From contig NZ_VDGH01000002.1 of assembly GCF_006861795.1 (NCBI RefSeq), positions 310,001 to 374,000 of the forward strand: 64,000 nt of DNA, read 5' to 3'. Under the pieces are notes generated by a model, which was not told the origin of the DNA, searched no databases, and saw only the letters and a program-made list of their open reading frames with translations. Made by a program: the position numbers and the translations under genes. Numbering within the stretch: the first letter of the stretch is position 1; each line of letters starts with the position of its first letter. Shown one piece after another: positions 1 through 8,169 of the stretch. This stretch comes from Psychrobacillus lasiicapitis (lineage in GTDB: Bacteria; Bacillota; Bacilli; Bacillales_A; Planococcaceae).

Positions 1-1
1 T

Positions 2-676
2 TTACTTATAAACCTTAATAAAAAATCCTTCTGTTTCGGACCAATCGCAATAGGCGATGTTTTGGAGATTAGTATACCCTTGTTCAGATAGATTGGTTAT
101 TAACCATGTTCGATCTTTTCCGACTGAGGTTAATATATCATCCTTCACTTCACCTTCATCGATCAATAGAGCAGTCGGTTCTTGATCATTTGCATCAGTC
201 TTAACATCTCCATTTTTAACTGGTTCATAATCCACATATTTATTGATCGTTACATCTCCTCCAGGCTCTAGAAATAGATCGCGTACTTCACGAAGAGAGA
301 AGACACCTTGTTTTCTTAGAGCGGAACGAAGTTGTTCCATTTCGAGATTATGCTTATTAAATTTCTTCATGTCTAACTCACCTTTATTTATCAGCTGAAC
401 GGGTTCTCCTTTTAGTAGTATACGAACAGGGTTCCATTGTTTGGCTGCTTTTTCAATTAGAAATATGAGGACTGCCCACAAAGCGATTGCAAACAGAAAA
501 TGAGTGATTTTTATTTTCTCGTCAAATAAACTTTCTTCTAGTATTCCACCAAGTACGAGTGTATAAATAAAATCATAAGGTGTCAGTTGGGCAAGCTCTT
601 TTTTACCAAGAAGGCGGATAACAACCATTAATGCGGCAAGTCCGACTGTAAGTTTCACTAATGTATCTAAATACAC
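2..676 (-). CDS. DUF421/YetF-type membrane protein
   Basis: A 224-residue protein of the DUF421 (YetF/YdfR/YrbG-like) family. The first about 80 residues carry three hydrophobic segments, including a conserved-looking LIRLLGKKELAQLTPYDF-type stretch (here VVIRLLGKKELAQLTPYDF) typical of the family. A cytoplasmic or peripheral mixed alpha/beta domain follows (about 85-224) with the family's NKGELDMKKF and SLREVRDLFLEPGG-like segments. The function of the family is not established; some members are made in sporulating cells. The reading frame is complete, with its stop at the very edge of the window. It is transcribed divergently from the HPr-kinase-like gene. The family call is confident; no biochemical role should be inferred. 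Confidence 0.85.
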   Translation of the reverse strand: MYLDTLVKLTVGLAALMVVIRLLGKKELAQLTPYDFIYTLVLGGILEESLFDEKIKITHFLFAIALWAVLIFLIEKAAKQWNPVRILLKGEPVQLINKGELDMKKFNKHNLEMEQLRSALRKQGVFSLREVRDLFLEPGGDVTINKYVDYEPVKNGDVKTDANDQEPTALLIDEGEVKDDILTSVGKDRTWLITNLSEQGYTNLQNIAYCDWSETEGFFIKVYK

Positions 677-765
677 GTAAGATCTCCTCCATTCGGATAG
701 TATACAATGGTATACCCTCTTTCTTTTCTAAGTAAGCACTTGTTTATTATTCATGTTTTGTACAC

Positions 766-794
766 TTGTTAAGTATACTTTAATGAGGTATTAT
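766..794 (+). promoter_or_regulatory. putative sigma-A promoter of the HPr-kinase-like gene
   Basis: A -35 box TTGTTA (766-771) and a -10 box TATTAT (789-794) are separated by exactly 17 bp. The start codon follows about 43 bp downstream of the -10. Inferred from consensus matching only. Confidence 0.5.
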
Positions 795-836
795 AACTAA
801 TATTTAACGGGGAATTTAGAAGGCGAGAGAGATAAT

Positions 837-1754
837 ATGAAAATCATAACAGTTGAAAATATTGTCCGTACATTTTCATTTGATGTGTTAACAGGACAGG
901 ATCAGTTACATCGTGTACTGAAAAAATCGAAAGTTCGTCGACCTGGACTCGAATTTATGGATAAATTCGATTTTATTGCGACTGAACATGTCCAAATTTT
1001 AGGGAAAAATGAAATAAATTATTTACATACACTTTCAGATCAAGAATGTAAATTACGTATCGGTAACATTGTTCAATATAATCCACCATGTATTATCATC
1101 ACATCCAATCAAGATGAACCACTCGGATTAATCCAATATTGTGTGGAAAAAAAGATTCCAGTATTGCGTACCCATGACTCAACAAGCGAGGTAAGTGCAA
1201 AATTAGATGCTTATGTGGTAAAAGCAATGGCAGAAGAAATCGCAATCCACGGTGTTTGTGTGAATGTAGCTGGAATTGGTATTTTGTTGCGCGGTAAATC
1301 AGGCGTCGGAAAAAGTGAAACTGCCCATATATTGATCGGTCGCGGACATCGTTTAGTAGCAGATGATATTGTCGTTTTGAAAAAGCTAAGCCCACAAACA
1401 TTGCTAGGCTCGCATAATGAAAAAAACAAAGAATTTCTTGCTTTACGAAGTATTGGCTTATTAAATGTCGTGCGGTTATACGGAAGAGCTGCATTCCAAG
1501 ATGAAACAAGGATTGCGCTAGATATTGAGTTAACCAAATGGGAGGATAATACACTTAATAACGAACTAGAATTAGCAACGAAATTCACGGAATATATGGG
1601 TGTCCAAATTCCACATATCCAAATTCAATTACAGCCAGGTCGAGATGTTGCCGGTTTAATAGAAGCGGCGGCAAATAACTGGTATTTGAAGCAGCAAGGC
1701 TATAGTGCAGCGGAAGAATTCGTGAAACGGCTGGAGCAGGATTTTGACCAGTGA
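837..1754 (+). CDS. HPr kinase/phosphorylase-like protein, divergent orphan paralogue
   Basis: A 305-residue homologue of HprK/P, the enzyme that phosphorylates Ser46 of HPr and HPr-like proteins in carbon catabolite control. An N-terminal domain (about 1-125) precedes a C-terminal kinase domain with His138, a P-loop GKSGVGKSE (153-161), VADD (174-177) and PGRD (267-270). The family signature LEIRG, whose Glu is a conserved active-site residue, reads LALRS here (201-205), so the Glu is Ala202. The usual neighbour lgt is absent and the gene stands alone between a divergent promoter and a terminator. In Bacillales the canonical hprK is normally in an hprK-lgt operon, so this is probably a second copy elsewhere in its evolution. 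It may have changed specificity or lost phosphorylase activity; this is inference. Confidence 0.8.
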   Translation: MKIITVENIVRTFSFDVLTGQDQLHRVLKKSKVRRPGLEFMDKFDFIATEHVQILGKNEINYLHTLSDQECKLRIGNIVQYNPPCIIITSNQDEPLGLIQYCVEKKIPVLRTHDSTSEVSAKLDAYVVKAMAEEIAIHGVCVNVAGIGILLRGKSGVGKSETAHILIGRGHRLVADDIVVLKKLSPQTLLGSHNEKNKEFLALRSIGLLNVVRLYGRAAFQDETRIALDIELTKWEDNTLNNELELATKFTEYMGVQIPHIQIQLQPGRDVAGLIEAAANNWYLKQQGYSAAEEFVKRLEQDFDQ

Positions 1755-1811
1755 AATAAATCTATCATTAATAGGGTAGGAGTTTTAAGGAAAAGTTAAT
1801 CAATTCTTTTT

Positions 1812-1850
1812 AATACGGGACATCCTCAAAAGTGGAGGGTGTCCCGTATT
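1812..1850. terminator. bidirectional intrinsic terminator between hprK-like and tldE
   Basis: A 16-bp near-perfect stem (AATACGGGACATCCTC at 1812-1827 with GAGGGTGTCCCGTATT at 1835-1850) lies between convergent genes. T-rich tracts on either side allow it to work in both directions. Confidence 0.85.
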
Positions 1851-1854
1851 TTAC

Positions 1855-3198
1855 TTAATCAACTGTAACAGAGAGTTCTTTTACTCGTAATGACGGAGAA
1901 CCGTAACCGCCTGGACGGAAATGTAAATCGGATCCAATCTCTTCAATATCGTTTATAAGGTCGAAGAAGTTACCGGCGATTGTCATCTGTTTTACAGGAG
2001 ACGAAATCTTGCCATCTTTTATATGGAAGCCAGAAGCCGCAACCGAAAAATCTCCGGAAATCGTATTTGTCCCGGAATGAAGTCCGGCTAGGTTCGTAAT
2101 GAGGACCCCGTTATCTAAAGAAGCAATTAGGTCATCCTGACTTTTTTCACCTGGTGCGATGAACATATTTAGTGGTGCTATAGTAAGTGTGCTTTTATAA
2201 GATGTTTTATGTGCATGACCTGTTGTCTTTACACCATCGATTTTTGCCGTTTTTCGGTTATGAAGTAAAGTTTCAAGCATCCCGTTTGAAACGATGCTTC
2301 TTGTTTTAGTTGCAACACCTTCACCATCGAAATTAGATCCCGAAGCGGCGTCAGGGTGGAAGGGATCATCCAGCAAGGTAAAGATATCCGACGCGACCTT
2401 TTTCCCGACTTTACCTTTCAAAAGCGACTGATCCTTTTGTGTATTTTCAGCTGAGAAAATGGGTGTAAATGTCGCAAGTAACGACGCTGCTGCATCATGT
2501 CGCATAATAATCGGGTACCTTCTAGTTGGAATGGACTGCTCACCGAGATAAGACAATGCTTCTTCTGCTGCTTCTTTTGCAATTTTATCGGCATCTAGAG
2601 AACCAAAATCACGAGTTACCTTAATGAAACTACCTGTTTTCATTTCTTCCCCATCTTTGACGACTGCGGAAATGAAGATAACTATACCATTCTTTTTTTC
2701 TTTCAATGAAAGACCTTTACTATTTGCTAGGATACGTTCTCCAGAAAAATCCTGAAGAACGCAGTAGTTGAGCGTTACAATTCGTGGATCGTATGCGAGC
2801 ACTTTCTTTTCAACAGATTTAATGAGTTCAATCTTTTCTGGGACTTGAATCTTTGCAAGTTCCTCGCTATAAAACGTATGAGTAGAATAATCTTTACTTC
2901 CACCGAAAATATCCGAACCATCGTCTTCATCAAGGGTGTCTGCATTTGCTTTTGCACTATCAATTAAAAAAGGGATGGAATCTTCATCGATTTTTTCCGT
3001 ATAAGCGTAGCCCATTTTTCCATTATAAAGACCTCTAAATCCAAGACCGCCTTCTTCAGACGTTTCATAACTATCAATTTCTCCTTCAAAAATCATACAT
3101 TGAAATGATTCCGAACGCTCATAATAGACTTCAGCTTCCTGGAAACCAGCATCTATAGCCTTACTTAGTAGTTCTTCTTGAAACTCAGTGATTTGCAT
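1855..3198 (-). CDS. tldE: TldE/PmbA-family metalloprotease partner subunit
   Basis: A 447-residue TldD/PmbA-family protein. It lacks the HExxxH zinc motif found in its upstream neighbour, which identifies it as the TldE (PmbA) subunit. In the characterised TldD/TldE heterodimer the E subunit helps form the channel through which unfolded peptides reach the TldD zinc site. The start ATG is preceded by a strong AAGGGGGAA ribosome site lying inside the end of tldD. Only three bases separate the two reading frames, so they are one operon, tldD-tldE. No obvious RiPP precursor peptide sits next to the pair, so the substrate is unknown. Confidence 0.88.
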   Translation of the reverse strand: MQITEFQEELLSKAIDAGFQEAEVYYERSESFQCMIFEGEIDSYETSEEGGLGFRGLYNGKMGYAYTEKIDEDSIPFLIDSAKANADTLDEDDGSDIFGGSKDYSTHTFYSEELAKIQVPEKIELIKSVEKKVLAYDPRIVTLNYCVLQDFSGERILANSKGLSLKEKKNGIVIFISAVVKDGEEMKTGSFIKVTRDFGSLDADKIAKEAAEEALSYLGEQSIPTRRYPIIMRHDAAASLLATFTPIFSAENTQKDQSLLKGKVGKKVASDIFTLLDDPFHPDAASGSNFDGEGVATKTRSIVSNGMLETLLHNRKTAKIDGVKTTGHAHKTSYKSTLTIAPLNMFIAPGEKSQDDLIASLDNGVLITNLAGLHSGTNTISGDFSVAASGFHIKDGKISSPVKQMTIAGNFFDLINDIEEIGSDLHFRPGGYGSPSLRVKELSVTVD

Positions 3199-3201
3199 GT
3201 T

Positions 3202-4590
3202 TTATTCCCCCTTTGTCCCACCGACTGTAATTTCACTGATACGAATCATCGGCTGCCCGACATTAACTGGTAGACTTCCACTTATAGAGCCACACATCCC
3301 TGCTCCATGGGCTAGGTTATTGCCGACCTTATCTACAAGCTGCAATGTTTTTGCACCATTTCCAATTAGGGTCGCGCCACGAACAGGTCGATCAATTTTT
3401 CCGTTTTTCACGAGGTAAGCCTCCGAAACAGCGAAATTATAATCGCCTGTAGCTGGATTAACAGAACCTCCACCCATATATTTTGCATATAGACCATTTT
3501 CAGTGGATGCAATAATTTCTTCTGGTGTTGAGGTGCCTGGGGCAATATACGTATTTGTCATACGAGAAGTCGGGTTGAAGCGGTAAGACTCACGGCGGGA
3601 AGATCCTGTTACTTCCGCATTCATACGACGAGCATTAAATTTATCGATTAGATAGCCCTTTAATATCCCGTTTTCGATTAATACATTTTTACGAGTCTTT
3701 TCACCTTCATCATCAATATTTAGGGAACCCCATTCATTCGGTAGGGTACCATCATCGATGTATGTCACGATATCAGGAGCAACTTTTTCACCTATTCGAT
3801 TTGCGAAAACGGAATTATTTTTGGCAACAGAAGTGGCTTCCAATCCGTGTCCACATGCTTCATGAAAAATCACGCCGCCAAATTCATTATCAATAATGAC
3901 AGGGAATTTCCCACTTGGACATTCATCCGCACTAAGCATTGTTATTGCAATACGTGCAGCTTCACCTGCATAATGCTCCAAATTTAAGTTCTCAATAAAT
4001 TCAAATCCTGCATGTGCACCCGGTCCATAAAATCCGGTTTGCATTTCCACACCGTCTGAAGCGGTCGCTTGTATAGATAGCCTACTATGGACGCGAGTAT
4101 CTTCCACAAATTTGCCTTCTGAATTGGCGATTAGCACATGCTGTTCTTCGTCTATATATCGTAGCCCGACTTGCCGAATTCGTTCATCGTAATTTCTAGC
4201 AATCTCATTTGCCTTTCTCATAACGGCTACTTTTCGAGCATGCTCTACATTTTGCGGCATTTGTTCAATTGGATGAATAGGAAGGACCATTTCTTTCCGA
4301 AGTGGATGGATCGTTCCATTTGTTCCATTTTTAATAGCATGCGCTGCACGTTTTGCAGCTCGCAACAAGCCTTCTTCTGAGAAATCAGTGGTGTAAGTAT
4401 AAATGCTTTGCAAACCTGAAAAAATACGGATGCCAATTCCAAAATCGCGCCCGGATATACTTTTATCGATCTTTCCGCTTTGCAATTCCAATCTGTTTAC
4501 ATATTTATCTTCAATAAACACTTCTGAAAAATCACCGCCGTTCGATAGTGCGGCTTCTAACACGTTTTCAATAACGGATTGTTTGATCAT
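3202..4590 (-). CDS. tldD: TldD-family metalloprotease catalytic subunit
   Basis: A 462-residue TldD-family zinc metallopeptidase. The zinc motif is visible as HEACGH (243-248) in GGVIFHEACGHGLE, and the C-terminal Gly-rich MCGSISG segment typical of TldD supplies the further Cys ligand (known for the family). In enterobacteria TldD with TldE removes leader peptide from microcin B17 and degrades antitoxin CcdA; the role in Bacillales is not known. The ATG has a GAAGGGGGA ribosome site. It is the first gene of the tldD-tldE operon on the minus strand. Confidence 0.9.
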   Translation of the reverse strand: MIKQSVIENVLEAALSNGGDFSEVFIEDKYVNRLELQSGKIDKSISGRDFGIGIRIFSGLQSIYTYTTDFSEEGLLRAAKRAAHAIKNGTNGTIHPLRKEMVLPIHPIEQMPQNVEHARKVAVMRKANEIARNYDERIRQVGLRYIDEEQHVLIANSEGKFVEDTRVHSRLSIQATASDGVEMQTGFYGPGAHAGFEFIENLNLEHYAGEAARIAITMLSADECPSGKFPVIIDNEFGGVIFHEACGHGLEATSVAKNNSVFANRIGEKVAPDIVTYIDDGTLPNEWGSLNIDDEGEKTRKNVLIENGILKGYLIDKFNARRMNAEVTGSSRRESYRFNPTSRMTNTYIAPGTSTPEEIIASTENGLYAKYMGGGSVNPATGDYNFAVSEAYLVKNGKIDRPVRGATLIGNGAKTLQLVDKVGNNLAHGAGMCGSISGSLPVNVGQPMIRISEITVGGTKGE

Positions 4591-4770
4591 ATTTTTTCCC
4601 CCTTCAACTAATAATTATAGCTTAAGGCTTTTAAGAATACACTCACTAGAAAAATAATTTAGTATTTTCAGATATTTGTATGTAGTGATTTAAATTTGTT
4701 CAGTTGCATCGATACCTTCAATGTGAGGTTCCAGGATGAGAGGGGGCAGTCAGTTTCCTTGTAGATTTTA

Positions 4771-4812
4771 ATACGGCGGTCTTCTTTAATGGATTATTGG
4801 AATACCGCCGTG
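4771..4812 (-). terminator. intrinsic terminator after the Rpn-like gene
   Basis: On the minus strand the stem ACGGCGGT (4811-4804) pairs with ACCGCCGT (4780-4773), followed by ATTAAAATC. It starts just past the stop codon at 4818. The loop is long, about 23 nt. Confidence 0.5.
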
Positions 4813-4817
4813 TGTTA

Positions 4818-5645
4818 TTAGAAGAAGTAATACATATTTGTTTTTGCTATTACTTCACTAATAGGAATTTTCATATGGAATGCTGTTTCTTGAAAAGACA
4901 TTGGACAGGAGCTTGAAACTAGGTGATGAATTTCATCCATTTCTATTTGCCATTTGGTAGTATCCATCTTTTCGTATCTATAAAAATACACTTGCTGTAA
5001 GGCAGAATGATAATCTGCAGCCTCATTCACGGTAACTTCATCTTCGCTAAGTTCGATAAGTGCTTTTAGGGCTCTCCCCAGTAGAGGATGTTGAGTTGCA
5101 AGTGCTTGCTTTGCTTCGAGATCTCCAATAAAGAATTCTAACCACTTCCTTTTCTCGGGTTCATGTTCATCTCTAGCAAAGACTTCGTAATGTTCGGAAT
5201 AGGAACTACCATCGTGCGTTACAGCTTTTTGAACTTTATGTCGGGAATCCAAATGCTTGCTGAAATCAAAAAAATATATGACTACTTTAGGAATACAGCC
5301 TATATTGCCTTGTACAACTTCTCTTATATACTCTTTTGCCCATGTCATAGTCATCTGATTATAATATTTTTCGGAATGAATAAGATGTAGCTCTATATTA
5401 TAAAGCTTTCCATTATCCGTTTTTATATCGACGGAAAACTCTTCAAGGAATTCATGTCCGAGGTAATTGGAATCCTTCACTCTTACTACTTCTACAATAT
5501 TGAAATCTAAAAATGGACTAATAAAATCAAGTAAGAGGTCATGATTTTCCTCTTTTCTAAATATTTTTTTGAAAATATACATGTTTCTCAAATCAAGTAA
5601 ATCCTGTGAATGATCTTGTTGAGGCTCTTGGACTTTTATATTCAT
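4818..5645 (-). CDS. Rpn-family recombination-promoting nuclease (PD-(D/E)XK)
   Basis: A 275-residue protein of the Rpn/PD-(D/E)XK-nuclease transposase-like family. The N-terminal half has the family layout: YIFKKIFRKEEN (about residues 22-33), then FSVDIKT with the motif-II Asp and NIELHLIH with the motif-III Glu. The last position of the usual E-x-Q is His here. Characterised E. coli Rpn proteins are DNA nucleases that promote RecA-independent recombination; some serve phage defence. I chose the ATG at 5645 because AGGGAGGAATTC precedes it; the longer frame to 5750 has no ribosome site. There is no partner gene. The activity is inferred from the family. Confidence 0.75.
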   Translation of the reverse strand: MNIKVQEPQQDHSQDLLDLRNMYIFKKIFRKEENHDLLLDFISPFLDFNIVEVVRVKDSNYLGHEFLEEFSVDIKTDNGKLYNIELHLIHSEKYYNQMTMTWAKEYIREVVQGNIGCIPKVVIYFFDFSKHLDSRHKVQKAVTHDGSSYSEHYEVFARDEHEPEKRKWLEFFIGDLEAKQALATQHPLLGRALKALIELSEDEVTVNEAADYHSALQQVYFYRYEKMDTTKWQIEMDEIHHLVSSSCPMSFQETAFHMKIPISEVIAKTNMYYFF

Positions 5646-5720
5646 GATGAATTCCTCCCTTATCTTCAGTATAGAACGTATGTTTCGTTTATTCAAATGT
5701 TTTGTGAAATTAGAGAATAA

Positions 5721-5756
5721 AAAAACATGCCACCGCAAATACGGTGACATGTTTTA
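5721..5756 (-). terminator. intrinsic terminator after the low-complexity gene
   Basis: On the minus strand AAAACATGTCACCG pairs with CGGTGGCATGTTTT with a 6-nt loop and is followed by a T-run (TTTTTTTATTC). It starts immediately after the stop codon of the gene ending at 5759. Confidence 0.85.
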
Positions 5757-5758
5757 GA

Positions 5759-6547
5759 TTACTGAAGAATATTGGGGATATTTGAGTTATTGGCAGCTGA
5801 TTTTGACGTAGCGTCTATCACGGAAGCGTCCGTTTTTTGTGTGTTTTTGCTATTTGTAGAGGTGGTTTGCTTCTTCGCGCTGTTTGTAGCCGAAGCGGTT
5901 TTGGTATTATCTGCATTTGCAGAAGCAGTTTTGTTCCCACTTGCGGCTCCGTTTGTAGCAGTTTGTGAATTCGCATTGGAGCTTGTTGCTTTGCTTGAAG
6001 CCCCGCTTGTCGCAGCAGCTTGTTTTCCGCCATTGTTTCCTCCAGTAGCGTTTTGTGATCCCGCCATAGTGGATGCTACATCGTTCATGAATTGACCAAC
6101 TTTAGGTGCTACCGTTTGAGCGATGTTGCCAATAGTTTGAGCACTTGACCCGCTTGTCATTTGTTGAGTTGCACTTGCACCGGTTAGTTTTTGAGCAAGA
6201 TTACCAACCATCTGCATAATGTTTCCGCCCATTTGAGCCGAACTGTTACTGGAAGCATTTTGTTGAGCTCCTGTTCCACTACTCATAGATGCACTGGAAC
6301 CTGTAGAAGATGATTGTGATGTATTCTCACTCATCATATTGTCCATCACATTACTCATCGCTTTAGTTGGACAAAATTTAGTGGCACCTTCCGCAACTTT
6401 CATAGAACCAAATAGAACAAGCATTTTTCCGCTTCTGCTCTTCGGTTCACGTAACATTTTAACCGTACCATAAGCGGTTAGGACAGAGCCCAACATGAAA
6501 CGGGCAAAGGCAGCACTTGGACTCAGGTTTTGTTGACTTTTTGTCAT
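5759..6547 (-). CDS. DUF2892-like head fused to a Ser/Ala/Thr/Asn/Gln-rich tail
   Basis: A 262-residue protein of unknown function. Residues about 10-65 resemble the short two-helix DUF2892 (YgaP-type) membrane module: a Gly-rich helix FMLGSVLTAYGTVKML, a second helix MLVLFGSMKVAEGATKF, and the closing FCP motif (FCPTKAM). The remainder is strongly low-complexity, rich in Ser, Ala, Thr, Asn, Gln and Gly, with repeated MVGNLAQ/TIGNIAQ-like segments at about 112-150 and then an almost featureless tail. The tail is probably disordered. The gene is flanked by a terminator and by the SASP gene on the same strand. A spore or surface role is only a guess from context. Confidence 0.6.
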   Translation of the reverse strand: MTKSQQNLSPSAAFARFMLGSVLTAYGTVKMLREPKSRSGKMLVLFGSMKVAEGATKFCPTKAMSNVMDNMMSENTSQSSSTGSSASMSSGTGAQQNASSNSSAQMGGNIMQMVGNLAQKLTGASATQQMTSGSSAQTIGNIAQTVAPKVGQFMNDVASTMAGSQNATGGNNGGKQAAATSGASSKATSSNANSQTATNGAASGNKTASANADNTKTASATNSAKKQTTSTNSKNTQKTDASVIDATSKSAANNSNIPNILQ

Positions 6548-6662
6548 CTGTGTAAATCCTCCAATCTGTAGTTTAACAATGTTCTTTCCTTCTCCGTTTC
6601 AACTTTAGAATCCCCCATCCTAAATAAATTATGTGTTTTCACTTTATGAATAATGAGGTCCG

Positions 6663-6935
6663 TTATTTTTTCAACATCTGCTCTTGTGCCATTCTAATCA
6701 TTTCTTTTACCATGCTACCGCCGATTGATCCTCCGATTTTTCCGGCTTGTTCTGATGTAAGTTTGCCGTTATATCCCTTTTTTAATGGGATGCTTAGCTC
6801 TTCGGCAATTTCATATTTCACATCATTTGGTTTGTCCATATTTACAGCATAGCCTTGTTCTTTCATCACACGAGCTTTTAATTTGTCTAATTCTTCTCGA
6901 GCAGAGGGAACTAATATTTTATTTCTATTTGCCAT
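6663..6935 (-). CDS. alpha/beta-type small acid-soluble spore protein
   Basis: A 90-residue SASP. These proteins coat spore DNA, protect it from UV and heat, and are degraded by the Gpr protease at germination. The family's two conserved blocks are present: KYEIAEELSI (40-49), containing the Gpr-type EIA site, and the C-terminal GKIGGSIGGSMVKEMI (66-80). An ATG at 6935 is chosen because AAAGGAG lies 8 nt upstream; an in-frame GTG at 6944 overlaps that ribosome site and is unlikely. It is longer at the N-terminus than classical SspA-D and has a short Met-rich end. Expression by sigma-G is expected from the family but was not demonstrated here. Confidence 0.88.
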   Translation of the reverse strand: MANRNKILVPSAREELDKLKARVMKEQGYAVNMDKPNDVKYEIAEELSIPLKKGYNGKLTSEQAGKIGGSIGGSMVKEMIRMAQEQMLKK

Positions 6936-7081
6936 TTTATTCACTCCTTTGCCTGTTAGTATTTCCGGAAAATAAACGTTTACACAATTTTAATGAGGCA
7001 CTGATTAATCTTTCATTCTTCAGATGATTATGATTAACTAGTTACATAGCTTGAAAATAGAATATTAAAGGAGTGCAAATA

Positions 7082-8020
7082 ATGACAAAAACTTCATTTG
7101 CAATAATCGGCACCGGAGTTGTAGGAGAACGTATTATCAATCAAATTTTAGCTCATCCTAATTGCGAAATTATATCGGTATTTGATGAAAATAAAATAAG
7201 GCTAGAAGAAATCTCCACTAAGTATCAGCTTTCCGCTGCAGAATCATTAGAAGCATTTTTACAAACGCGTCCAGATTGGGTTTATATCGGTACTCCACCT
7301 GTCAGCCACGCGCCTCTTTCAGAACAAATAGCAGCACACGGATTAAATATTCTTTCTGAAAAGCCACTTGCTCATGATGTGGTGGATGGTAAACGGATGG
7401 TGAAAGTAGCATCTGAAGCAAAAGTTCATACAGCAATGCATTTTCCGTTAATGTATAGCCCGGTTGTACACAGTCTCAAGAATGCACTAGCTACAAAGGA
7501 GCTTGGTGATATTGTTCGCATTGAATTACATACATACTTACCGAATTGGCCTAGAAAATGGCAACAAAATCCATGGATTGGCACAAGGGAACAAGGTGGT
7601 TTTATAAGAGAAATATTCCCACATTATCTCCAGCTTATGTATCATCTTTTCGGAGGGTTTACAATATCTTCTCATACAACGACTTATCCAAGAGAGATGG
7701 AGCTGTGTGAGACAGGTGTAACAGCATTAGCTAAAACAGAAAATGGAATACCGATTGTCTTAAACGGTTTGTCTGGAATTGCGCAGGAGGAACGTCTGGA
7801 GTTTAAAGTTTTTGGAACAAATAAAGTGATGACTATCCGAAATTGGTCAGAACTTTGGGTCAGTGAAAAAGATCAAGAAGCTGTTCAAGTGAGTTCTAGC
7901 ATTAGGCCTTATAGTCTAATAGATGCATGTCATCAAACTGTAAACGGTCAAGAATCATTCCTTGTTTCGTTTGAAGAAGGATTAAAGGTGCAAGAGTGGA
8001 TTGACCAGTTGTTGAATTAA
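7082..8020 (+). CDS. Gfo/Idh/MocA-family oxidoreductase
   Basis: A 312-residue NAD(P)-dependent dehydrogenase-like protein. The Rossmann motif GTGVVG (10-15) is followed by an acidic residue at the end of beta-2 (FDEN), and the family's EKP motif appears in LSEKPLAHD (about 97). The C-terminal domain has the DUF/GFO_IDH_MocA_C pattern with G-G-F-IRE and a His-rich HYLQLMYHLF segment. The substrate cannot be read from sequence. Start: the ATG at 7082 lies 8 nt after AAAGGAG; an in-frame GTG at 7073 overlaps the ribosome site. It is followed by a hairpin and then by an independent promoter for the ABC importer, so it is probably its own unit. Confidence 0.85.
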   Translation: MTKTSFAIIGTGVVGERIINQILAHPNCEIISVFDENKIRLEEISTKYQLSAAESLEAFLQTRPDWVYIGTPPVSHAPLSEQIAAHGLNILSEKPLAHDVVDGKRMVKVASEAKVHTAMHFPLMYSPVVHSLKNALATKELGDIVRIELHTYLPNWPRKWQQNPWIGTREQGGFIREIFPHYLQLMYHLFGGFTISSHTTTYPREMELCETGVTALAKTENGIPIVLNGLSGIAQEERLEFKVFGTNKVMTIRNWSELWVSEKDQEAVQVSSSIRPYSLIDACHQTVNGQESFLVSFEEGLKVQEWIDQLLN

Positions 8021-8031
8021 ATACTTTTCTT

Positions 8032-8081
8032 GTGTACCGGACAATCTAGATGTAGTAATGTCTAAATTGTCTAGGACACAC
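8032..8081 (+). terminator. long hairpin without a clear U-tract
   Basis: GTGT plus GGACAATCTAGA (8039-8050) pair with TCTAAATTGTCT (8061-8072) plus ACAC across a 10-nt loop. No run of T follows, so it may be a weak terminator, an mRNA 3' stabiliser or an operator. It lies between the oxidoreductase and the importer promoter. Confidence 0.4.
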
Positions 8082-8093
8082 GGAAGAACAACC

Positions 8094-8122
8094 ATGACAG
8101 CCTAAGTAATTTAAGCTATAAT
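8094..8122 (+). promoter_or_regulatory. sigma-A promoter of the metN-like operon
   Basis: -35 ATGACA (8094-8099, five of six to consensus), a 17-bp spacer, and a perfect -10 TATAAT (8117-8122). Transcription would start near 8129, leaving a leader of only about 40 nt, too short for a SAM riboswitch. Confidence 0.7.
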
Positions 8123-8169
8123 AAGTATCGTTGCAATCGCCCTTCAAATAATAGAAAGGTGTTTTTTTT

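Noticed and set aside
8021-8169. SAM riboswitch upstream of the methionine-type importer
   Set aside because: The leader from the predicted promoter is about 40 nt, and no S-box core is visible; only a simple hairpin lies upstream of the promoter.
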